Source: Microbacterium aoyamense (lineage in GTDB: Bacteria > Actinomycetota > Actinomycetes > Actinomycetales > Microbacteriaceae). From it: a stretch of 64,000 nucleotides of DNA. The notes below the pieces were generated by a model that was given only the letters and a program-made list of their open reading frames with translations, searched no databases and had not been told where the DNA came from. A program made the translations under genes and the position numbers. Shown piece after piece: positions 42,397-50,981 of this stretch (positions are counted from its first letter, which is position 1; each line of letters starts with the position of its first letter). Location of the stretch: contig NZ_JAKNUT010000001.1 in the NCBI RefSeq assembly GCF_023155855.1, positions 372,001-436,000 of the forward strand. The letters are read 5' to 3'.

Positions 42397-43103
42397 CGCC
42401 GGTCGTCCTCGGTCTGGCCGTACACGTTCTGGTACCGGTTGAAGAGCGCGTCGATCTTGTCCTGCGGGATGGGGATGAGCGGTCCGGCTTCGCGTGCGAT
42501 GTGCACGGTGCGCGCCGCGTCTTCGCACATGACGGCGGCTTTGACGGCATCCTTCGCCGACACTCCGATCGTGAAAGGACCGTGATTCTGCATCAGCACG
42601 GCCCGACTGCGGTGGCCGGTGAGCGTCTCGACGATCCCGCGGCCGATCGAGTCGTCGCCGATGACGGCGAACGGGCCGATCGGGATCGGTCCGCCGAACT
42701 CGTCGGCCATGCCCGTGATGACGCACGGGATCTCTTCGCCGCGTGCCGCCCACGCGACCGCGTACGTCGAGTGCGTGTGCACGACCCCGCCGACATCAGG
42801 CATGTGGCGATAGACGTAGGCGTGCGCGGCGGTGTCGCTCGACGGGCTGCGCTCACTGCCCGCGGAGCCGGGGACGACGACGCCGTCGAGATCGCACAGG
42901 ATCATGTTCTCGGGCGCGAGGTCGTCGTACGAGACACCCGAGGGCTTGATGACGAACAGATCGGCGCCCGGGACGCGTCCCGAGACGTTGCCGCCGGTCC
43001 AGATCACGAGCCCGTAGCGCACGAGCTCGGCGTGCAGCGCTGCGACGTCTGCGCGGGTGGCGGCGATCGCCGCTTCGACCTCTGGGCTGAAGTCGACAGT
43101 CAC
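42393..43103 (-). CDS. araD: L-ribulose-5-phosphate 4-epimerase
   Basis: 236 residues, class-II aldolase/epimerase fold. [14 protein letters not shown] binds phosphate, [13 protein letters not shown] is the second conserved loop, [20 protein letters not shown] gives two Zn His, and [13 protein letters not shown] the third. It converts L-ribulose 5-phosphate to D-xylulose 5-phosphate. The start is GTG at 43101-43103 with GGAGG 6 bases before. As first gene of the operon it sits 41 bp from the perfect operator at 43145-43158. Confidence 0.95.
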   Translation of the reverse strand: MTVDFSPEVEAAIAATRADVAALHAELVRYGLVIWTGGNVSGRVPGADLFVIKPSGVSYDDLAPENMILCDLDGVVVPGSAGSERSPSSDTAAHAYVYRHMPDVGGVVHTHSTYAVAWAARGEEIPCVITGMADEFGGPIPIGPFAVIGDDSIGRGIVETLTGHRSRAVLMQNHGPFTIGVSAKDAVKAAVMCEDAARTVHIAREAGPLIPIPQDKIDALFNRYQNVYGQTEDDRR

Positions 43104-43144
43104 GGTGGCCTCCGTTGGTCTCGTGCGAGTGGTGCTTCGCTCGA

Positions 43145-43158
43145 TGTTACCGGTAACA
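43145..43158. promoter_or_regulatory. LacI-family operator for the ara operon
   Basis: TGTTACCGGTAACA is a perfect 14-bp palindrome with the central CG typical of LacI-family operators. It lies 42 bp upstream of araD and in the same 205-bp gap as the end of the LacI-type gene. Confidence 0.78.
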
Positions 43159-43308
43159 ACCCGGATGTGCGACATCCGCTGTGTGCATTGCTCAGGCTGG
43201 ATCGACCATCGCGCACCAAACTCGCCCCCGTCCGCTCGCGGGGCCTGAGTGCGGTACGTCTTTGAGTAGGTTTCCGTCTTCGGCGCGAGCGAAGAGCTCG
43301 TCGCCAGG

Positions 43309-44286
43309 TCAACGCGGGGCCGTGGATGAGCGCGGCACGAGCTCGGGCGCGTCGACGATCGGTTCATCGGCTCCGAGCACCGCGGCGACCGCGCGGCGGG
43401 CTTCGCCCGCGAAGTCGAGCCGCACCGTGGTGAGCGAGGGTGCGTAGAAAGCGGCGTCCGGGTTGTCGTCGAAGCCCACGACGCTCACATCATGCGGGAC
43501 GGCCAGGGCACGCTCGCGCAGGCCGGCGACGAGGCCCAGTGCCATCTGGTCGTTCGCCACGACGACGGCGGTGATGCCGGAACGTATCGCGTCGGCGACC
43601 GCCGGCGCGATGGCATCTCCCGAGGCAGCGCTCCAGTCCCCGCGCCAGACGGGACCGGGAACGAGCTCGGCGGCAGAGATCGCGGTGGACACGCCCTCGT
43701 CGCGTGCGATCGCCTCGAGCCAGTCGTTCGGACCCGACAGCCGCGCGATCCGCCCGTGCCCCAGCGCGATCAGGTGCTCGGCGGCGAGCGCGCCGCCCTC
43801 ACGCTGTCGATCCGCGCCGACTCCGGCATGGAGCGCCTCGACAGGGATCCCCGCACGGGAGTTCTCGAGCGCCGCGAAGGTCGCGACGTGCGGCGCGAGC
43901 ACGATGATCCCGTCGACCCCCTGCGCGAGCAATCGGTCGGCGGCGGCGATGACGGATGCCTCGGACGCGGCATCCGCGTACGCCGTCGCGATCCAGCGAC
44001 CCGATTCGCGTGCCGCAGTCTCGAGCGCGGCGATCCCGACGGAGGGCCCGTAGAGCGTCGCATCGGACGCGATCACCCCGAGCGTGCGGGTGGTGCGCGT
44101 TCCCAGGGCGCGGGCGGCGTTGTTGACCCGGTAGCCGAGCGAGGCCATGGCGTCGAGCACACGCGCGCGCGTCTCGGGCCGGATGTTCGGGTGGTCGTTG
44201 ATGACGCGCGAGACCGTCTGCGTCGAGACCCCCGCGGCGCGCGCGACCTCGCGCACTCCCACTCGACCGCTCGACACCTCGTCCAT
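43309..44286 (-). CDS. LacI-family transcriptional regulator (AraR-like)
   Basis: 325 residues. HTH: VGVREVARAAGVSTQTVSRVINDHPNIRPETRARVLDAMASLGYRVNNAARAL, then a periplasmic-binding-like domain (LGVIASDATLYGPSVGIAALETAARESG..., SVVGFDDNPDAAFYAPSLTTVRLDF). ATG 44284-44286 is nearest to the HTH; 44302-44304 is an alternative. It is upstream of araD in the same direction, and its probable site is the palindrome at 43145-43158, so it should be the L-arabinose-responsive repressor. Confidence 0.9.
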   Translation of the reverse strand: MDEVSSGRVGVREVARAAGVSTQTVSRVINDHPNIRPETRARVLDAMASLGYRVNNAARALGTRTTRTLGVIASDATLYGPSVGIAALETAARESGRWIATAYADAASEASVIAAADRLLAQGVDGIIVLAPHVATFAALENSRAGIPVEALHAGVGADRQREGGALAAEHLIALGHGRIARLSGPNDWLEAIARDEGVSTAISAAELVPGPVWRGDWSAASGDAIAPAVADAIRSGITAVVVANDQMALGLVAGLRERALAVPHDVSVVGFDDNPDAAFYAPSLTTVRLDFAGEARRAVAAVLGADEPIVDAPELVPRSSTAPR

Positions 44287-44323
44287 CGCGCTCACGATAC
44301 CCATCGCGTGGCACGCTGGGCAC

Positions 44324-45223
44324 ATGACCCTGCGTGCGCGACTGCTGACCGCGCTCGCGGGCGATCCCGACGGGACACCGTCGTGGGTGCGTGCTCTCGC
44401 CGAGGGCGACGACGACGGGTACTTCGCCGACGGAGGCGCGGTCTGGACGGTGCACGCCGGCACGGCGACCTTCGTCGCCGGCATCCGAGCCCTGCTGATC
44501 CAAGCGCTCCACCCCGGTGCCCTCGCGGGCGTGCACGACCACTCGCGCTACCGTGAGGACCCGATCGGCCGACTCACCGGCACCGTTCGCTGGATCATCT
44601 GCGTCACCTACGGCTCGACAGTCCACGCGCAGCGCGAGACCGCACGTGTGGGTCGCCTGCACGCACGGGTCGAGGGGACGTATGAGACGGATGCCGGAGC
44701 CCGCGCGTACTCCGCGTCCGACGCCACACTCGTCGAGTGGGTGCATCTCGCCTTCACCGAGGCGTTCCTCGGCGCCCACGAACGGTGGGGCGGGGCGATT
44801 CCCGGGGGCGCGGACGGGTACGTGCGGGAGTGGGCGATCGCGGGGCGGCTGATGCGGGTCGAGGCGCCACCCGAGACGGAAGCGGACCTGCGGGCGCGGA
44901 TCGACGGCTTCCTCGATCGCGGCGAGCTCCGCCGCGACGTGCGGGTAGACGAAGTCGTGCGGTTCCTGCGCGATGTGCCCTTCACGGGCTCGATGCGCAT
45001 CGCCTACCGGGTGCTGTTCGCCGCGGCGGTCGCCTCGCTCCCGCGGCGATACAGAAAGCTGCTCGGGCTGCGCCGCAGCATCCTTCCCGTCATCACGGCG
45101 ACCCGCGTCGTGCTCGCCGTCTCGCAGCGCGCGCTCGGTTCCGGTCCTCGCGCGCAGGACTTCGCCCGTGAACGTCATCGTCGACTCGCGCACGACGAAG
45201 CCGGGGCCCACCCCGCAGGATGA
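44324..45223 (+). CDS. MpaB-family oxygenase (DUF2236)
   Basis: 299 residues. ALLIQALHPGALAGVHDHSRYREDPIGRLTGT holds the conserved HP and the DH pair, ATLVEWVHLAFTEAFLGAHERWG the second histidine region, and REWAIAGRLMRVEAPPETEADLRARI the third conserved block. This is the MpaB/latex-clearing-protein-related heme-oxygenase fold, very frequent in actinobacteria with unknown substrate. The ATG at 44324 is 37 bp from the divergent LacI gene. It ends in a hairpin at 45200-45231. Confidence 0.85.
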   Translation: MTLRARLLTALAGDPDGTPSWVRALAEGDDDGYFADGGAVWTVHAGTATFVAGIRALLIQALHPGALAGVHDHSRYREDPIGRLTGTVRWIICVTYGSTVHAQRETARVGRLHARVEGTYETDAGARAYSASDATLVEWVHLAFTEAFLGAHERWGGAIPGGADGYVREWAIAGRLMRVEAPPETEADLRARIDGFLDRGELRRDVRVDEVVRFLRDVPFTGSMRIAYRVLFAAAVASLPRRYRKLLGLRRSILPVITATRVVLAVSQRALGSGPRAQDFARERHRRLAHDEAGAHPAG

Positions 45224-45231
45224 GCCCCGGC
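45200..45231. terminator. Terminator-like hairpin overlapping the MpaB stop
   Basis: GCCGGGGC (45200-45207) and its exact complement GCCCCGGC (45224-45231) with a 16-base loop that includes the TGA stop. No T run. It lies between convergent genes and may serve both. Confidence 0.5.
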
Positions 45232-45246
45232 TCGCAGGTGGGGGTA

Positions 45247-45801
45247 TCAGTCGAGCAGGCCGCTGACGAGCCCGTCGACGTCGCTCGAGACGTCTCCGAC
45301 GAGGTCGTCGACGTCGGCGCCGATGTCGCCGAGCGAGACGCCCGTGTCGTTGCCGGAGCCGACGGCGTTGCCGTTGCCCGTGCTGTTGCCGTTGGCGACC
45401 TCGTTGCCCGAGCCGATCGGCGCCTCGATCGAGGTGTCGTTGCCCGAACCCACGGGGGCGCTGACGTCATTGCCCGAGAGCACGGGGGTGTCGTTGCCCG
45501 ACAGCACGGCGCCGTTGCCCACGTCGCTGATGAGCGGTCCGTTCACGAGGCCGCCGTCGATGCCGACGTTGCCGGCCGAGGTGTCGGTGCCGTTCGCGAT
45601 CATGAAGTCGCGCAGGAGGTTCTGGATCGCGTCGGCCGAGGCCGCGACATCCGTCCAGCTCGTCGACTCGGTCGACGTGGTGGTCGTGTCGCCGTCGTGC
45701 TCGGCGGCACTCGCGGGGAACGCGAATCCGGCGACCGCGAGGGCTGTCGCTCCGGCAGAGGCGGCGACGATGGTGGTGAAACGCTTCTTCTCAGTACGCA
45801 T
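45247..45801 (-). CDS. Secreted SGN(D/E)-repeat protein of unknown function
   Basis: 184 residues. AAGGAGATACCAC precedes the ATG at 45799-45801. Signal peptide: MRTEKKR, hydrophobic core 10-30, PASA cleavage at 32. The middle (95-155) carries SGND/SGNE units at 101, 109, 119, 131 and 149 together with NGNSTGNGN, spaced 8-18 residues: low complexity, no Cys, no Lys or Arg. The C-terminus GDIGADVDDLVGDVSSDVDGLVSGLLD is an acidic helix with a hydrophobic face every three to four residues. I know no domain for it. The Asn/Asp repeats suggest a calcium-binding or surface-polymer role, but nothing proves this. Confidence 0.8.
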   Translation of the reverse strand: MRTEKKRFTTIVAASAGATALAVAGFAFPASAAEHDGDTTTTSTESTSWTDVAASADAIQNLLRDFMIANGTDTSAGNVGIDGGLVNGPLISDVGNGAVLSGNDTPVLSGNDVSAPVGSGNDTSIEAPIGSGNEVANGNSTGNGNAVGSGNDTGVSLGDIGADVDDLVGDVSSDVDGLVSGLLD

Positions 45802-46026
45802 GTGGTATCTCCTTGGTTCCGTATCGAGCGACCCGTTCCGGTCGCACGTGGGGTCATCCGGGTGTCCACCCGGAATCGGATTGGACAGGGGCTGCCGATC
45901 CGGCGACAGGTGGCACACGCAGACCGCGTGATTCCGGTGCGGGGAACGGATTCCTGAGAGAAGCCTGGGAGCATCGAACCGATCCGATTCCGCTCCCGCG
46001 ACCGCCGGGAGTGGCACGCTGGGATC

Positions 46027-46869
46027 ATGCGCATCGCCCTCACCGGATCATCCGGAAAACTCGGAACCGTCGTCGCCCGCGAACTCCGGGCGGGCGGCCA
46101 CGACGTCATCGGCCTCGACATCGCAGGGAAACGAGGCCCCGGCTTCGTGCAGGTCGACCTGACCGACTACGGCCAGGTGGTCGATGCACTGACCGCAGTG
46201 GGCGACCGGCACGACGGGTTCGACGCCGTCGTGCACCTCGGCGCGATCCCGGCCCCCGGCATCCGCAGCGACGTCGCGACCTTCCACAACAACATGACCG
46301 CGACGTTCAACGTCTTCTGGGCGGCGGTGCGCCTCGGCATCCGGCGCATCGTCTCCGCATCCAGCGAGACCGTACTGGGGCTGCCGTTCGACGTGCCGCC
46401 GCCCTACGTCCCGGTGGACGAGGAGTACGCGCCGCGCCCCGAATCCGTGTACTCGCTCGTCAAGACGCTCGAAGAGCGGCTCGCCGTCGAGCTCGTGCGG
46501 TGGCATCCCGATCTCTCGATCACGGCGCTGCGGTTCTCGAACGTCATGGTGCCCGAGGACTACGCGGTGTTCCCGTCATTCGACGCCGATGCGCGGCTGC
46601 GCAAGTGGAACCTCTGGAGCTACATCGACGCCCGCGACGGCGCGCAGGCCGTCGAGCGCGCGCTCGAGGTCGCCCCGCCGGGATTCGATCAGTTTATCAT
46701 CGCGGCCGCCGACTCTGTCATGTCGCGGCCGAACGCCGAACTCGTCGCCGAGGTGTTCCCCGACGTGCCGCTCGCGCGCGATTTCGGTCCGCACGAGACG
46801 CTCCTGTCGATCGACAAGGCCCGCCGCCTGCTCGGGTACGAGCCCCGGCATTCGTGGCGGGATGCATGA
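46027..46869 (+). CDS. NAD(P)-dependent epimerase/dehydratase-like protein (extended SDR)
   Basis: 280 residues. ALTGSSGKLGTVVARELRAGGHDVIGLDI is the TGxxGxxG loop with Asp after the second strand (NAD preference). AVVHLGAIPAPG, VSASSETVLGL and ESVYSLVKTLEERLA (YxxxK) are in order. It resembles uronate-dehydrogenase-like and small extended SDRs that oxidise or epimerise sugars or reduce keto sugars. Expression is coupled to the DUF1992 gene by an ATGA overlap at 46866-46869. The 225 bp upstream hold its promoter and that of the divergent repeat protein. Confidence 0.85.
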   Translation: MRIALTGSSGKLGTVVARELRAGGHDVIGLDIAGKRGPGFVQVDLTDYGQVVDALTAVGDRHDGFDAVVHLGAIPAPGIRSDVATFHNNMTATFNVFWAAVRLGIRRIVSASSETVLGLPFDVPPPYVPVDEEYAPRPESVYSLVKTLEERLAVELVRWHPDLSITALRFSNVMVPEDYAVFPSFDADARLRKWNLWSYIDARDGAQAVERALEVAPPGFDQFIIAAADSVMSRPNAELVAEVFPDVPLARDFGPHETLLSIDKARRLLGYEPRHSWRDA

Positions 46870-47384
46870 GCGAAGACCCCCGCCTCGCCGCCGCCCGGTA
46901 TCGACAGGGCGATGACGCCGAGCCTGAGCAGCCCGCGCGCCAGCCGACGCCGCGCGACACGGCTGCTTACGTCGAGACCGCGATCCAGCAGGCGATCCGC
47001 CGTGGCGAGTTCGACGACCTGCCCGGCGCGGGCAAGCCGATCCCCCACCTCGGCGCGGGCCATGATCCGGATTGGTGGATCCGCCGCAAGATCGAGACCG
47101 AGAACCTGACGGGGCTGGGGCCCGCCGCGTTGACGCTGCGCGTGGAGGATGCCGAACTCGAGTCCGCGCTCGACACGCTCGCTCGCGAGTCCGACGTGCG
47201 CGAGGCGCTCGACGATTTCAACCGCCGAGTGATCGAGGCGCGCCGGCAGCTGCTCGGGGGTCCTCCCGTCGTGACACCGACGCGCGACATCGAGGCGGAG
47301 GTGCGAGCGTGGCGTGATCGCCGCGCCCCGCAGGAACCGGCGGATGCCCCGCCCACGCGCCGCCACTGGCGCCGCGCGCGCTGA
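46866..47384 (+). CDS. DUF1992 (DnaJC28-like) protein
   Basis: 172 residues. The DUF1992 core is AYVETAIQQAIRRGEFDDLPGAGKPIPHLGAGHDPDWWIRRKIETENL..., with the family pattern A-x-R-x-G-E-F-x-x-L-P-G-x-G-K-P. The remainder is helical and rich in Arg. DUF1992 is related to the DnaJ-homologue subfamily C member 28; its activity is unknown. The ATG overlaps the upstream stop, so it is co-translated with the SDR gene although no functional link is evident. Confidence 0.87.
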   Translation: MSEDPRLAAARYRQGDDAEPEQPARQPTPRDTAAYVETAIQQAIRRGEFDDLPGAGKPIPHLGAGHDPDWWIRRKIETENLTGLGPAALTLRVEDAELESALDTLARESDVREALDDFNRRVIEARRQLLGGPPVVTPTRDIEAEVRAWRDRRAPQEPADAPPTRRHWRRAR

Positions 47385-47401
47385 CCACCACCACCACCCG
47401 G

Positions 47402-47478
47402 GAATGGGGCGCCCCATTCGCTTCGGGGCGGGCGATCCCGCGCCACATCGGGAATGGGGCGCCCCATTCCCGATGTGG
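47402..47478. repeat. Two GC-rich palindromic repeats between convergent genes
   Basis: GAATGGGGCGCCCCATTC occurs at 47402-47419 and again at 47452-47469. The second copy sits in a longer perfect palindrome (47443-47478) with arm CCACATCGGGAATGGGGC and no spacer. Both follow the DUF1992 stop and precede the end of the LacI gene, so they can end transcription from both sides, although two copies so close are unusual. Confidence 0.75.
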
Positions 47479-47516
47479 GAGGTCGCTCGCGCGGCGGCTG
47501 AGGCAGCCTGACGCGA

Positions 47517-48542
47517 TCAGCGACGGGCGATCGTCGACCCGCGGATGACGAGCCGGACGGGCAGGTGGTGCGTGCCCTCGCCGATGTCGACGCCGTCGAT
47601 CGCGTCGAAGACGCGCTGCGCGGCCTGCCGCCCCAACTGCTGAAGGTTGGCGTCGATGCTCGTGAGCTCGGGGCGGGAGTTGGTGGCCAGGACCTCCCAA
47701 TTGTCGTAGCCGATCACCGCCAGGTCATCGGGCACACGGCGGTCGAGATCACGCGCCGTGTCGAGCACACCGCGGGCGATCTGGTCCGAGCCGCAGAAGA
47801 TCGCGTCGACATCGGGATGCTTGGCGAGGAGCATGGCCGCCGCATCCCGCCCCCAGTGCTCGGTCCATTCCGAGAACATCGGGTCTCCGACGAGTTCGAG
47901 GCCCGCGGCATCCATCGCCGCCCGAGCACCCGCCAGGCGATCCTGTGCGGCCGCGTATGCCGGGTCGCCCGAGATGTGCGCGATGCGGGTGCGGCCGCAG
48001 GCCACCAGATGCTCGATCGCGAGACGTCCGCCCGCGTAGTTGTCAGGCGTCAGCGACAGGTCGCGCGGATCGTCGGACGGCGCGTAGGCGTAGACGACCG
48101 GCACGGGGAGGTCCTGCCCGAGCGTCGGCCGAGGGTCGGTCTGACGCCCCACGACGATGATCCCGTCGACGCGACGACTGAGGAGCGCCTTGAGGTGGTG
48201 CTGTTCGCGGATCGCATCGCCGCGCGCGTCGCACAGGAAGACGTTGACCTGACCGGCGCCGAACGCGTCTTCGGCCCCCATGAGGATCGGGATCATGAAG
48301 CGACCCTCGAGGTCGCTCGTGAGGAGGCCGACGGTTCCGGTGCGGCCCGCGAGCAGACCCTTCGCCATCGCGTTCGGGGTGAACGAGAGCTCCTCCGCTG
48401 CCCGCAGCACGCGCTGCCGCGTCGCGACCGCGACGTCATCGCGATCGTTGATCGCCTTTGACGCCGTCGCGATCGACACCCCTGCGAGCCGGGCGACGTC
48501 GCTCAGTGTCGCGGCACGCGAGGCCGGGTCGTTCATCGTCAC
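47517..48542 (-). CDS. LacI-family transcriptional regulator
   Basis: 341 residues: HTH ATLSDVARLAGVSIATASKAINDRDDVAVATRQRVLRAAEELSFTPNAMAKGL, then a PBP-like sugar domain (VGLLTSDLEGRFMIPILMGAEDAFG..., AVIGYDNWEVLATNSRPELTSIDAN). AAGGAGG lies 5 bases before a GTG at 48540-48542, better placed than for the ATG two codons later. It is divergent from the binding protein-permease-GH127 operon and very likely represses it through the dyad at 48614-48629. Confidence 0.9.
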   Translation of the reverse strand: MTMNDPASRAATLSDVARLAGVSIATASKAINDRDDVAVATRQRVLRAAEELSFTPNAMAKGLLAGRTGTVGLLTSDLEGRFMIPILMGAEDAFGAGQVNVFLCDARGDAIREQHHLKALLSRRVDGIIVVGRQTDPRPTLGQDLPVPVVYAYAPSDDPRDLSLTPDNYAGGRLAIEHLVACGRTRIAHISGDPAYAAAQDRLAGARAAMDAAGLELVGDPMFSEWTEHWGRDAAAMLLAKHPDVDAIFCGSDQIARGVLDTARDLDRRVPDDLAVIGYDNWEVLATNSRPELTSIDANLQQLGRQAAQRVFDAIDGVDIGEGTHHLPVRLVIRGSTIARR

Positions 48543-48613
48543 GGGCGCCTCCTTGCTCCGGAAAGGTTATCGACATCGGCGCTTGACCGCTCGGCGAAAC
48601 TCAGGATAACGTT

Positions 48614-48629
48614 CCGAAAGGCATTTCGG
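48614..48629. promoter_or_regulatory. LacI-family operator for the GH127 transport operon
   Basis: CCGAAA, 4 bases, TTTCGG: a perfect 6-bp dyad in the 176-bp divergent gap. A second symmetric stretch, TTTCGAAA (48633-48640), lies 4 bp further. Such spacing is common for LacI proteins. Confidence 0.6.
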
Positions 48630-48718
48630 TAATTTCGAAAGGCCGCCTGCACCCCCAAGCAGCGGTGTCGGCTCGGCCGACGTCATCCGCTCGAAGAAGA
48701 GCCAGAGGAGACATCTGC

Positions 48719-50014
48719 ATGTTCAGCACCCGACGCCGTGCCGCGTTCCGCGCCGCGACGGCATTCGTGGCGGCCGGCGCCCTCGTCGGCGGCCTCGCCG
48801 CCTGTTCCGGCGGAAGCACGCCCACCCCCGCCGAGTCGATCCCCGCCGAGGGCCTCGACGACGGTTCCACCCTGACGCTGTGGACCCGCGCGCCGCTCGA
48901 GAAGCAGGCGAACCTGCTCGTCGACGCGTACAACGCGAGCCACGAGAACCAGGTCGAGCTCACCGTCGTCCCCAACGACGATTACGTCGCGAAGGTCGGC
49001 GCGGCAGCGGGTTCGGGCGGTCTGCCCGACCTCTTCGCCGCCGACATCGTCTATGTGCCGAACTGGGTCGAGCAGGGGCTGTTCCAGGACATCACGCCCC
49101 AGATCGACGCCCTGTCGTTCAAGGACGAGATCAATAAGGGCCACCTCTCTGCCGGCACCATGGACGGCAAGGAGCACGTGCTGCCCTTCGTGCTCGACCT
49201 CTCGATGCTCTTCTGGAACAAGGAGCTCTTCGCCGAGGCCGGGCTCGACCCCGAGAAGGCTCCCGCGAACCTCGAGGAGTTCGCCGACGCGGCCAAGGCC
49301 GTGCAGGCGCTCGGCAAGGACGGCGTCTACGGCACGGCGACGGGCCTCAACTGCGGTGGGTGCCTCGTCTTCACGTGGTTCCCGAGCGTCTGGGCCGACG
49401 GCGAAGAGGTGCTCAGCGACGACGGTCGCGAGTCGCTCCTCGCGAGCGACACCGCGAAGGACATGTACTCCGTGTGGCGCGATCTGTGGGAGTCGGGCGC
49501 CGTGCTCCCGAGCTCGCAGGACGAGGCGGGCCCGACGTGGACCGCGGGCTTCACCGAGGGCAACGTGGGGCTGATGTTCTACCCCGCGACGCTGCTCTCG
49601 TCGACCCCGTTCGACGTCGGCGTCGCCGGCATCCCCGGCCCTGAGGGCGGCGCGTCGACCTTCGTCGGCGGTGACGGCATCGGCATCTCGAAGGACTCGA
49701 AGAAGTCCGCGCAGGCCTGGAACTTCCTCAACTGGCTGATGTCGGAGGATGCACAGGTCCAGGTCCTCGCGAAGAACAACGACGTCGTCTCGCGCGCCGA
49801 CTTCGCCGACAACGAGTACGCCGCGAAGGACCCCCGACTCGTGACGATCAACGAGGTCGCGGGACAGGGTGACACTCCCGTCGCGCTCAACTTCCAGCAG
49901 GCGTTCAACGCACCGGGCAGCCCGTGGCTGACGCTCGTACGCAACGCCGTGCTCGAGGGGACCGACACGGTGGACGCCGACAACGAGGCGATCACCGAGA
50001 TCCTCGCGCAGTGA
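48719..50014 (+). CDS. Sugar ABC transporter substrate-binding lipoprotein (CUT1)
   Basis: 431 residues. Signal with RRR at 5-7, a hydrophobic core and lipobox LAAC (Cys29). The family-1 solute-binding fold follows: LTLWTRAPLEKQANLLVDAYNAS, GLPDLFAADIVYVPNWVEQGLFQDIT, VLPFVLDLSMLFWNKELFAEAGLDPEKAPANLEEF and WNFLNWLMSEDAQVQV. AGAGGAG precedes ATG 48719. It is the first gene of the operon with two permeases and a GH127 arabinofuranosidase, so the ligand is likely an arabino-oligosaccharide. A 15-bp hairpin follows its stop. Confidence 0.9.
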   Translation: MFSTRRRAAFRAATAFVAAGALVGGLAACSGGSTPTPAESIPAEGLDDGSTLTLWTRAPLEKQANLLVDAYNASHENQVELTVVPNDDYVAKVGAAAGSGGLPDLFAADIVYVPNWVEQGLFQDITPQIDALSFKDEINKGHLSAGTMDGKEHVLPFVLDLSMLFWNKELFAEAGLDPEKAPANLEEFADAAKAVQALGKDGVYGTATGLNCGGCLVFTWFPSVWADGEEVLSDDGRESLLASDTAKDMYSVWRDLWESGAVLPSSQDEAGPTWTAGFTEGNVGLMFYPATLLSSTPFDVGVAGIPGPEGGASTFVGGDGIGISKDSKKSAQAWNFLNWLMSEDAQVQVLAKNNDVVSRADFADNEYAAKDPRLVTINEVAGQGDTPVALNFQQAFNAPGSPWLTLVRNAVLEGTDTVDADNEAITEILAQ

Positions 50015-50020
50015 CCGAAC

Positions 50021-50053
50021 GAGGGCGGCGGATGCCCGGCATCCGCCGCCCTC
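50021..50053 (+). promoter_or_regulatory. Intra-operon stem-loop after the binding-protein gene
   Basis: GAGGGCGGCGGATGC, loop CCG, and GCATCCGCCGCCCTC form a perfect 15-bp stem 6 bp after the binding-protein stop and 22 bp before the permease ATG. No T run follows, so it more likely protects the upstream mRNA 3' end than terminates fully. The YtfQ-like gene has a similar hairpin at 58703-58737. Confidence 0.65.
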
Positions 50054-50075
50054 CTCGACCCAGGAAGACACCATC

Positions 50076-50978
50076 ATGACCACAGGCACCGTGAGCGCGC
50101 CCCGCCGAACGCGGCGCGCGCGACAGGAAGCCGCGAGGGGCTGGGCGTACGCCGCTCCGACCGCGATCTTCGTCCTGTTCGTCTTCATCGTGCCGCTCGC
50201 TCTCGTGCTGCAGATGTCGGCCTCGGACTGGCCGCTGCTCGCGGGCAACCGCGGCTGGAACTTCCCCGCGAACTACGCCGATGCCGTCTCGCACCGCCTG
50301 TTCTGGGACTCGATCTGGTTCACGCTGAAGTACACGGTGATCACGACCGTCCTGCTCATCGGCCTCGGCCTCGGCCTCGCCCTCCTCGTGCAGGAGTCCA
50401 CGCGGTGGAAGTCGATCCTGCGGACCTCGTTCCTCGTGCCGAGCGCACTCGGGCTGGCCTCGGCATCCCTCCTCTTCTACGTCCTCTACTCGCCCTATGC
50501 CGGCCCGTTCGCCGGGCTGATGCAGTCCTGGGGGTTCACGTTCCTCGGCACGCCCGAGGGTGCGCTGTGGTCGACGGTGTTCCTCATCGTGTGGCGCTAC
50601 GCGGGCTTCTACATGCTTCTCATGCTCGTGGGCCTGCAGGCGATCCCCGACGACGTCTACGAAGCCGCTCGCATCGACGGGGCATCCACGTGGCAGACGT
50701 TCCGCACGATCACCGTGCCGCTCCTGCGTCCGACGTTCGCCCTCACGATCGTGCTGTGCGTCACGGGCTCGCTGCTCGCGTTCGAGCAGTTCTACATCCT
50801 CACCAAGGGCGGCCCCGACAACAGCACCATGACGATCGTGCAGCTGATCTACAACGTCGCCTTCCAGGGCCAGAACAACCTCGGCATCGCCGCGGCCCTG
50901 TCGGTCATCGTGCTGCTCGCCCTCATCGTCATCAACATCGCCCAGATCCGCGCGTTCCGCCGGCCGGAGGACAGCTGA
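50076..50978 (+). CDS. Sugar ABC transporter permease (MalF type)
   Basis: 300 residues, six hydrophobic segments. The basic N-terminus RRTRRARQEAARGW is followed by YAAPTAIFVLFVFIVPLALVLQMS. The EAA loop reads DDVYEAARIDGASTWQTFRTITVPLLRPTF, the contact site for the ATPase. AGGAAG precedes the ATG. It pairs with the MalG-type permease 3 bp downstream. No ATPase gene is in the operon, so a shared MsmX/MsiK-like ATPase from elsewhere must power it, as is common in actinobacteria. Confidence 0.92.
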   Translation: MTTGTVSAPRRTRRARQEAARGWAYAAPTAIFVLFVFIVPLALVLQMSASDWPLLAGNRGWNFPANYADAVSHRLFWDSIWFTLKYTVITTVLLIGLGLGLALLVQESTRWKSILRTSFLVPSALGLASASLLFYVLYSPYAGPFAGLMQSWGFTFLGTPEGALWSTVFLIVWRYAGFYMLLMLVGLQAIPDDVYEAARIDGASTWQTFRTITVPLLRPTFALTIVLCVTGSLLAFEQFYILTKGGPDNSTMTIVQLIYNVAFQGQNNLGIAAALSVIVLLALIVINIAQIRAFRRPEDS

Positions 50979-50981
50979 GCC

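Noticed and set aside
45802..46026. Possible cyclic-di-AMP (ydaO) riboswitch before the secreted repeat protein
   Set aside because: Actinobacterial secreted proteins often have one, but the conserved core segments could not be found in the 225 bases.
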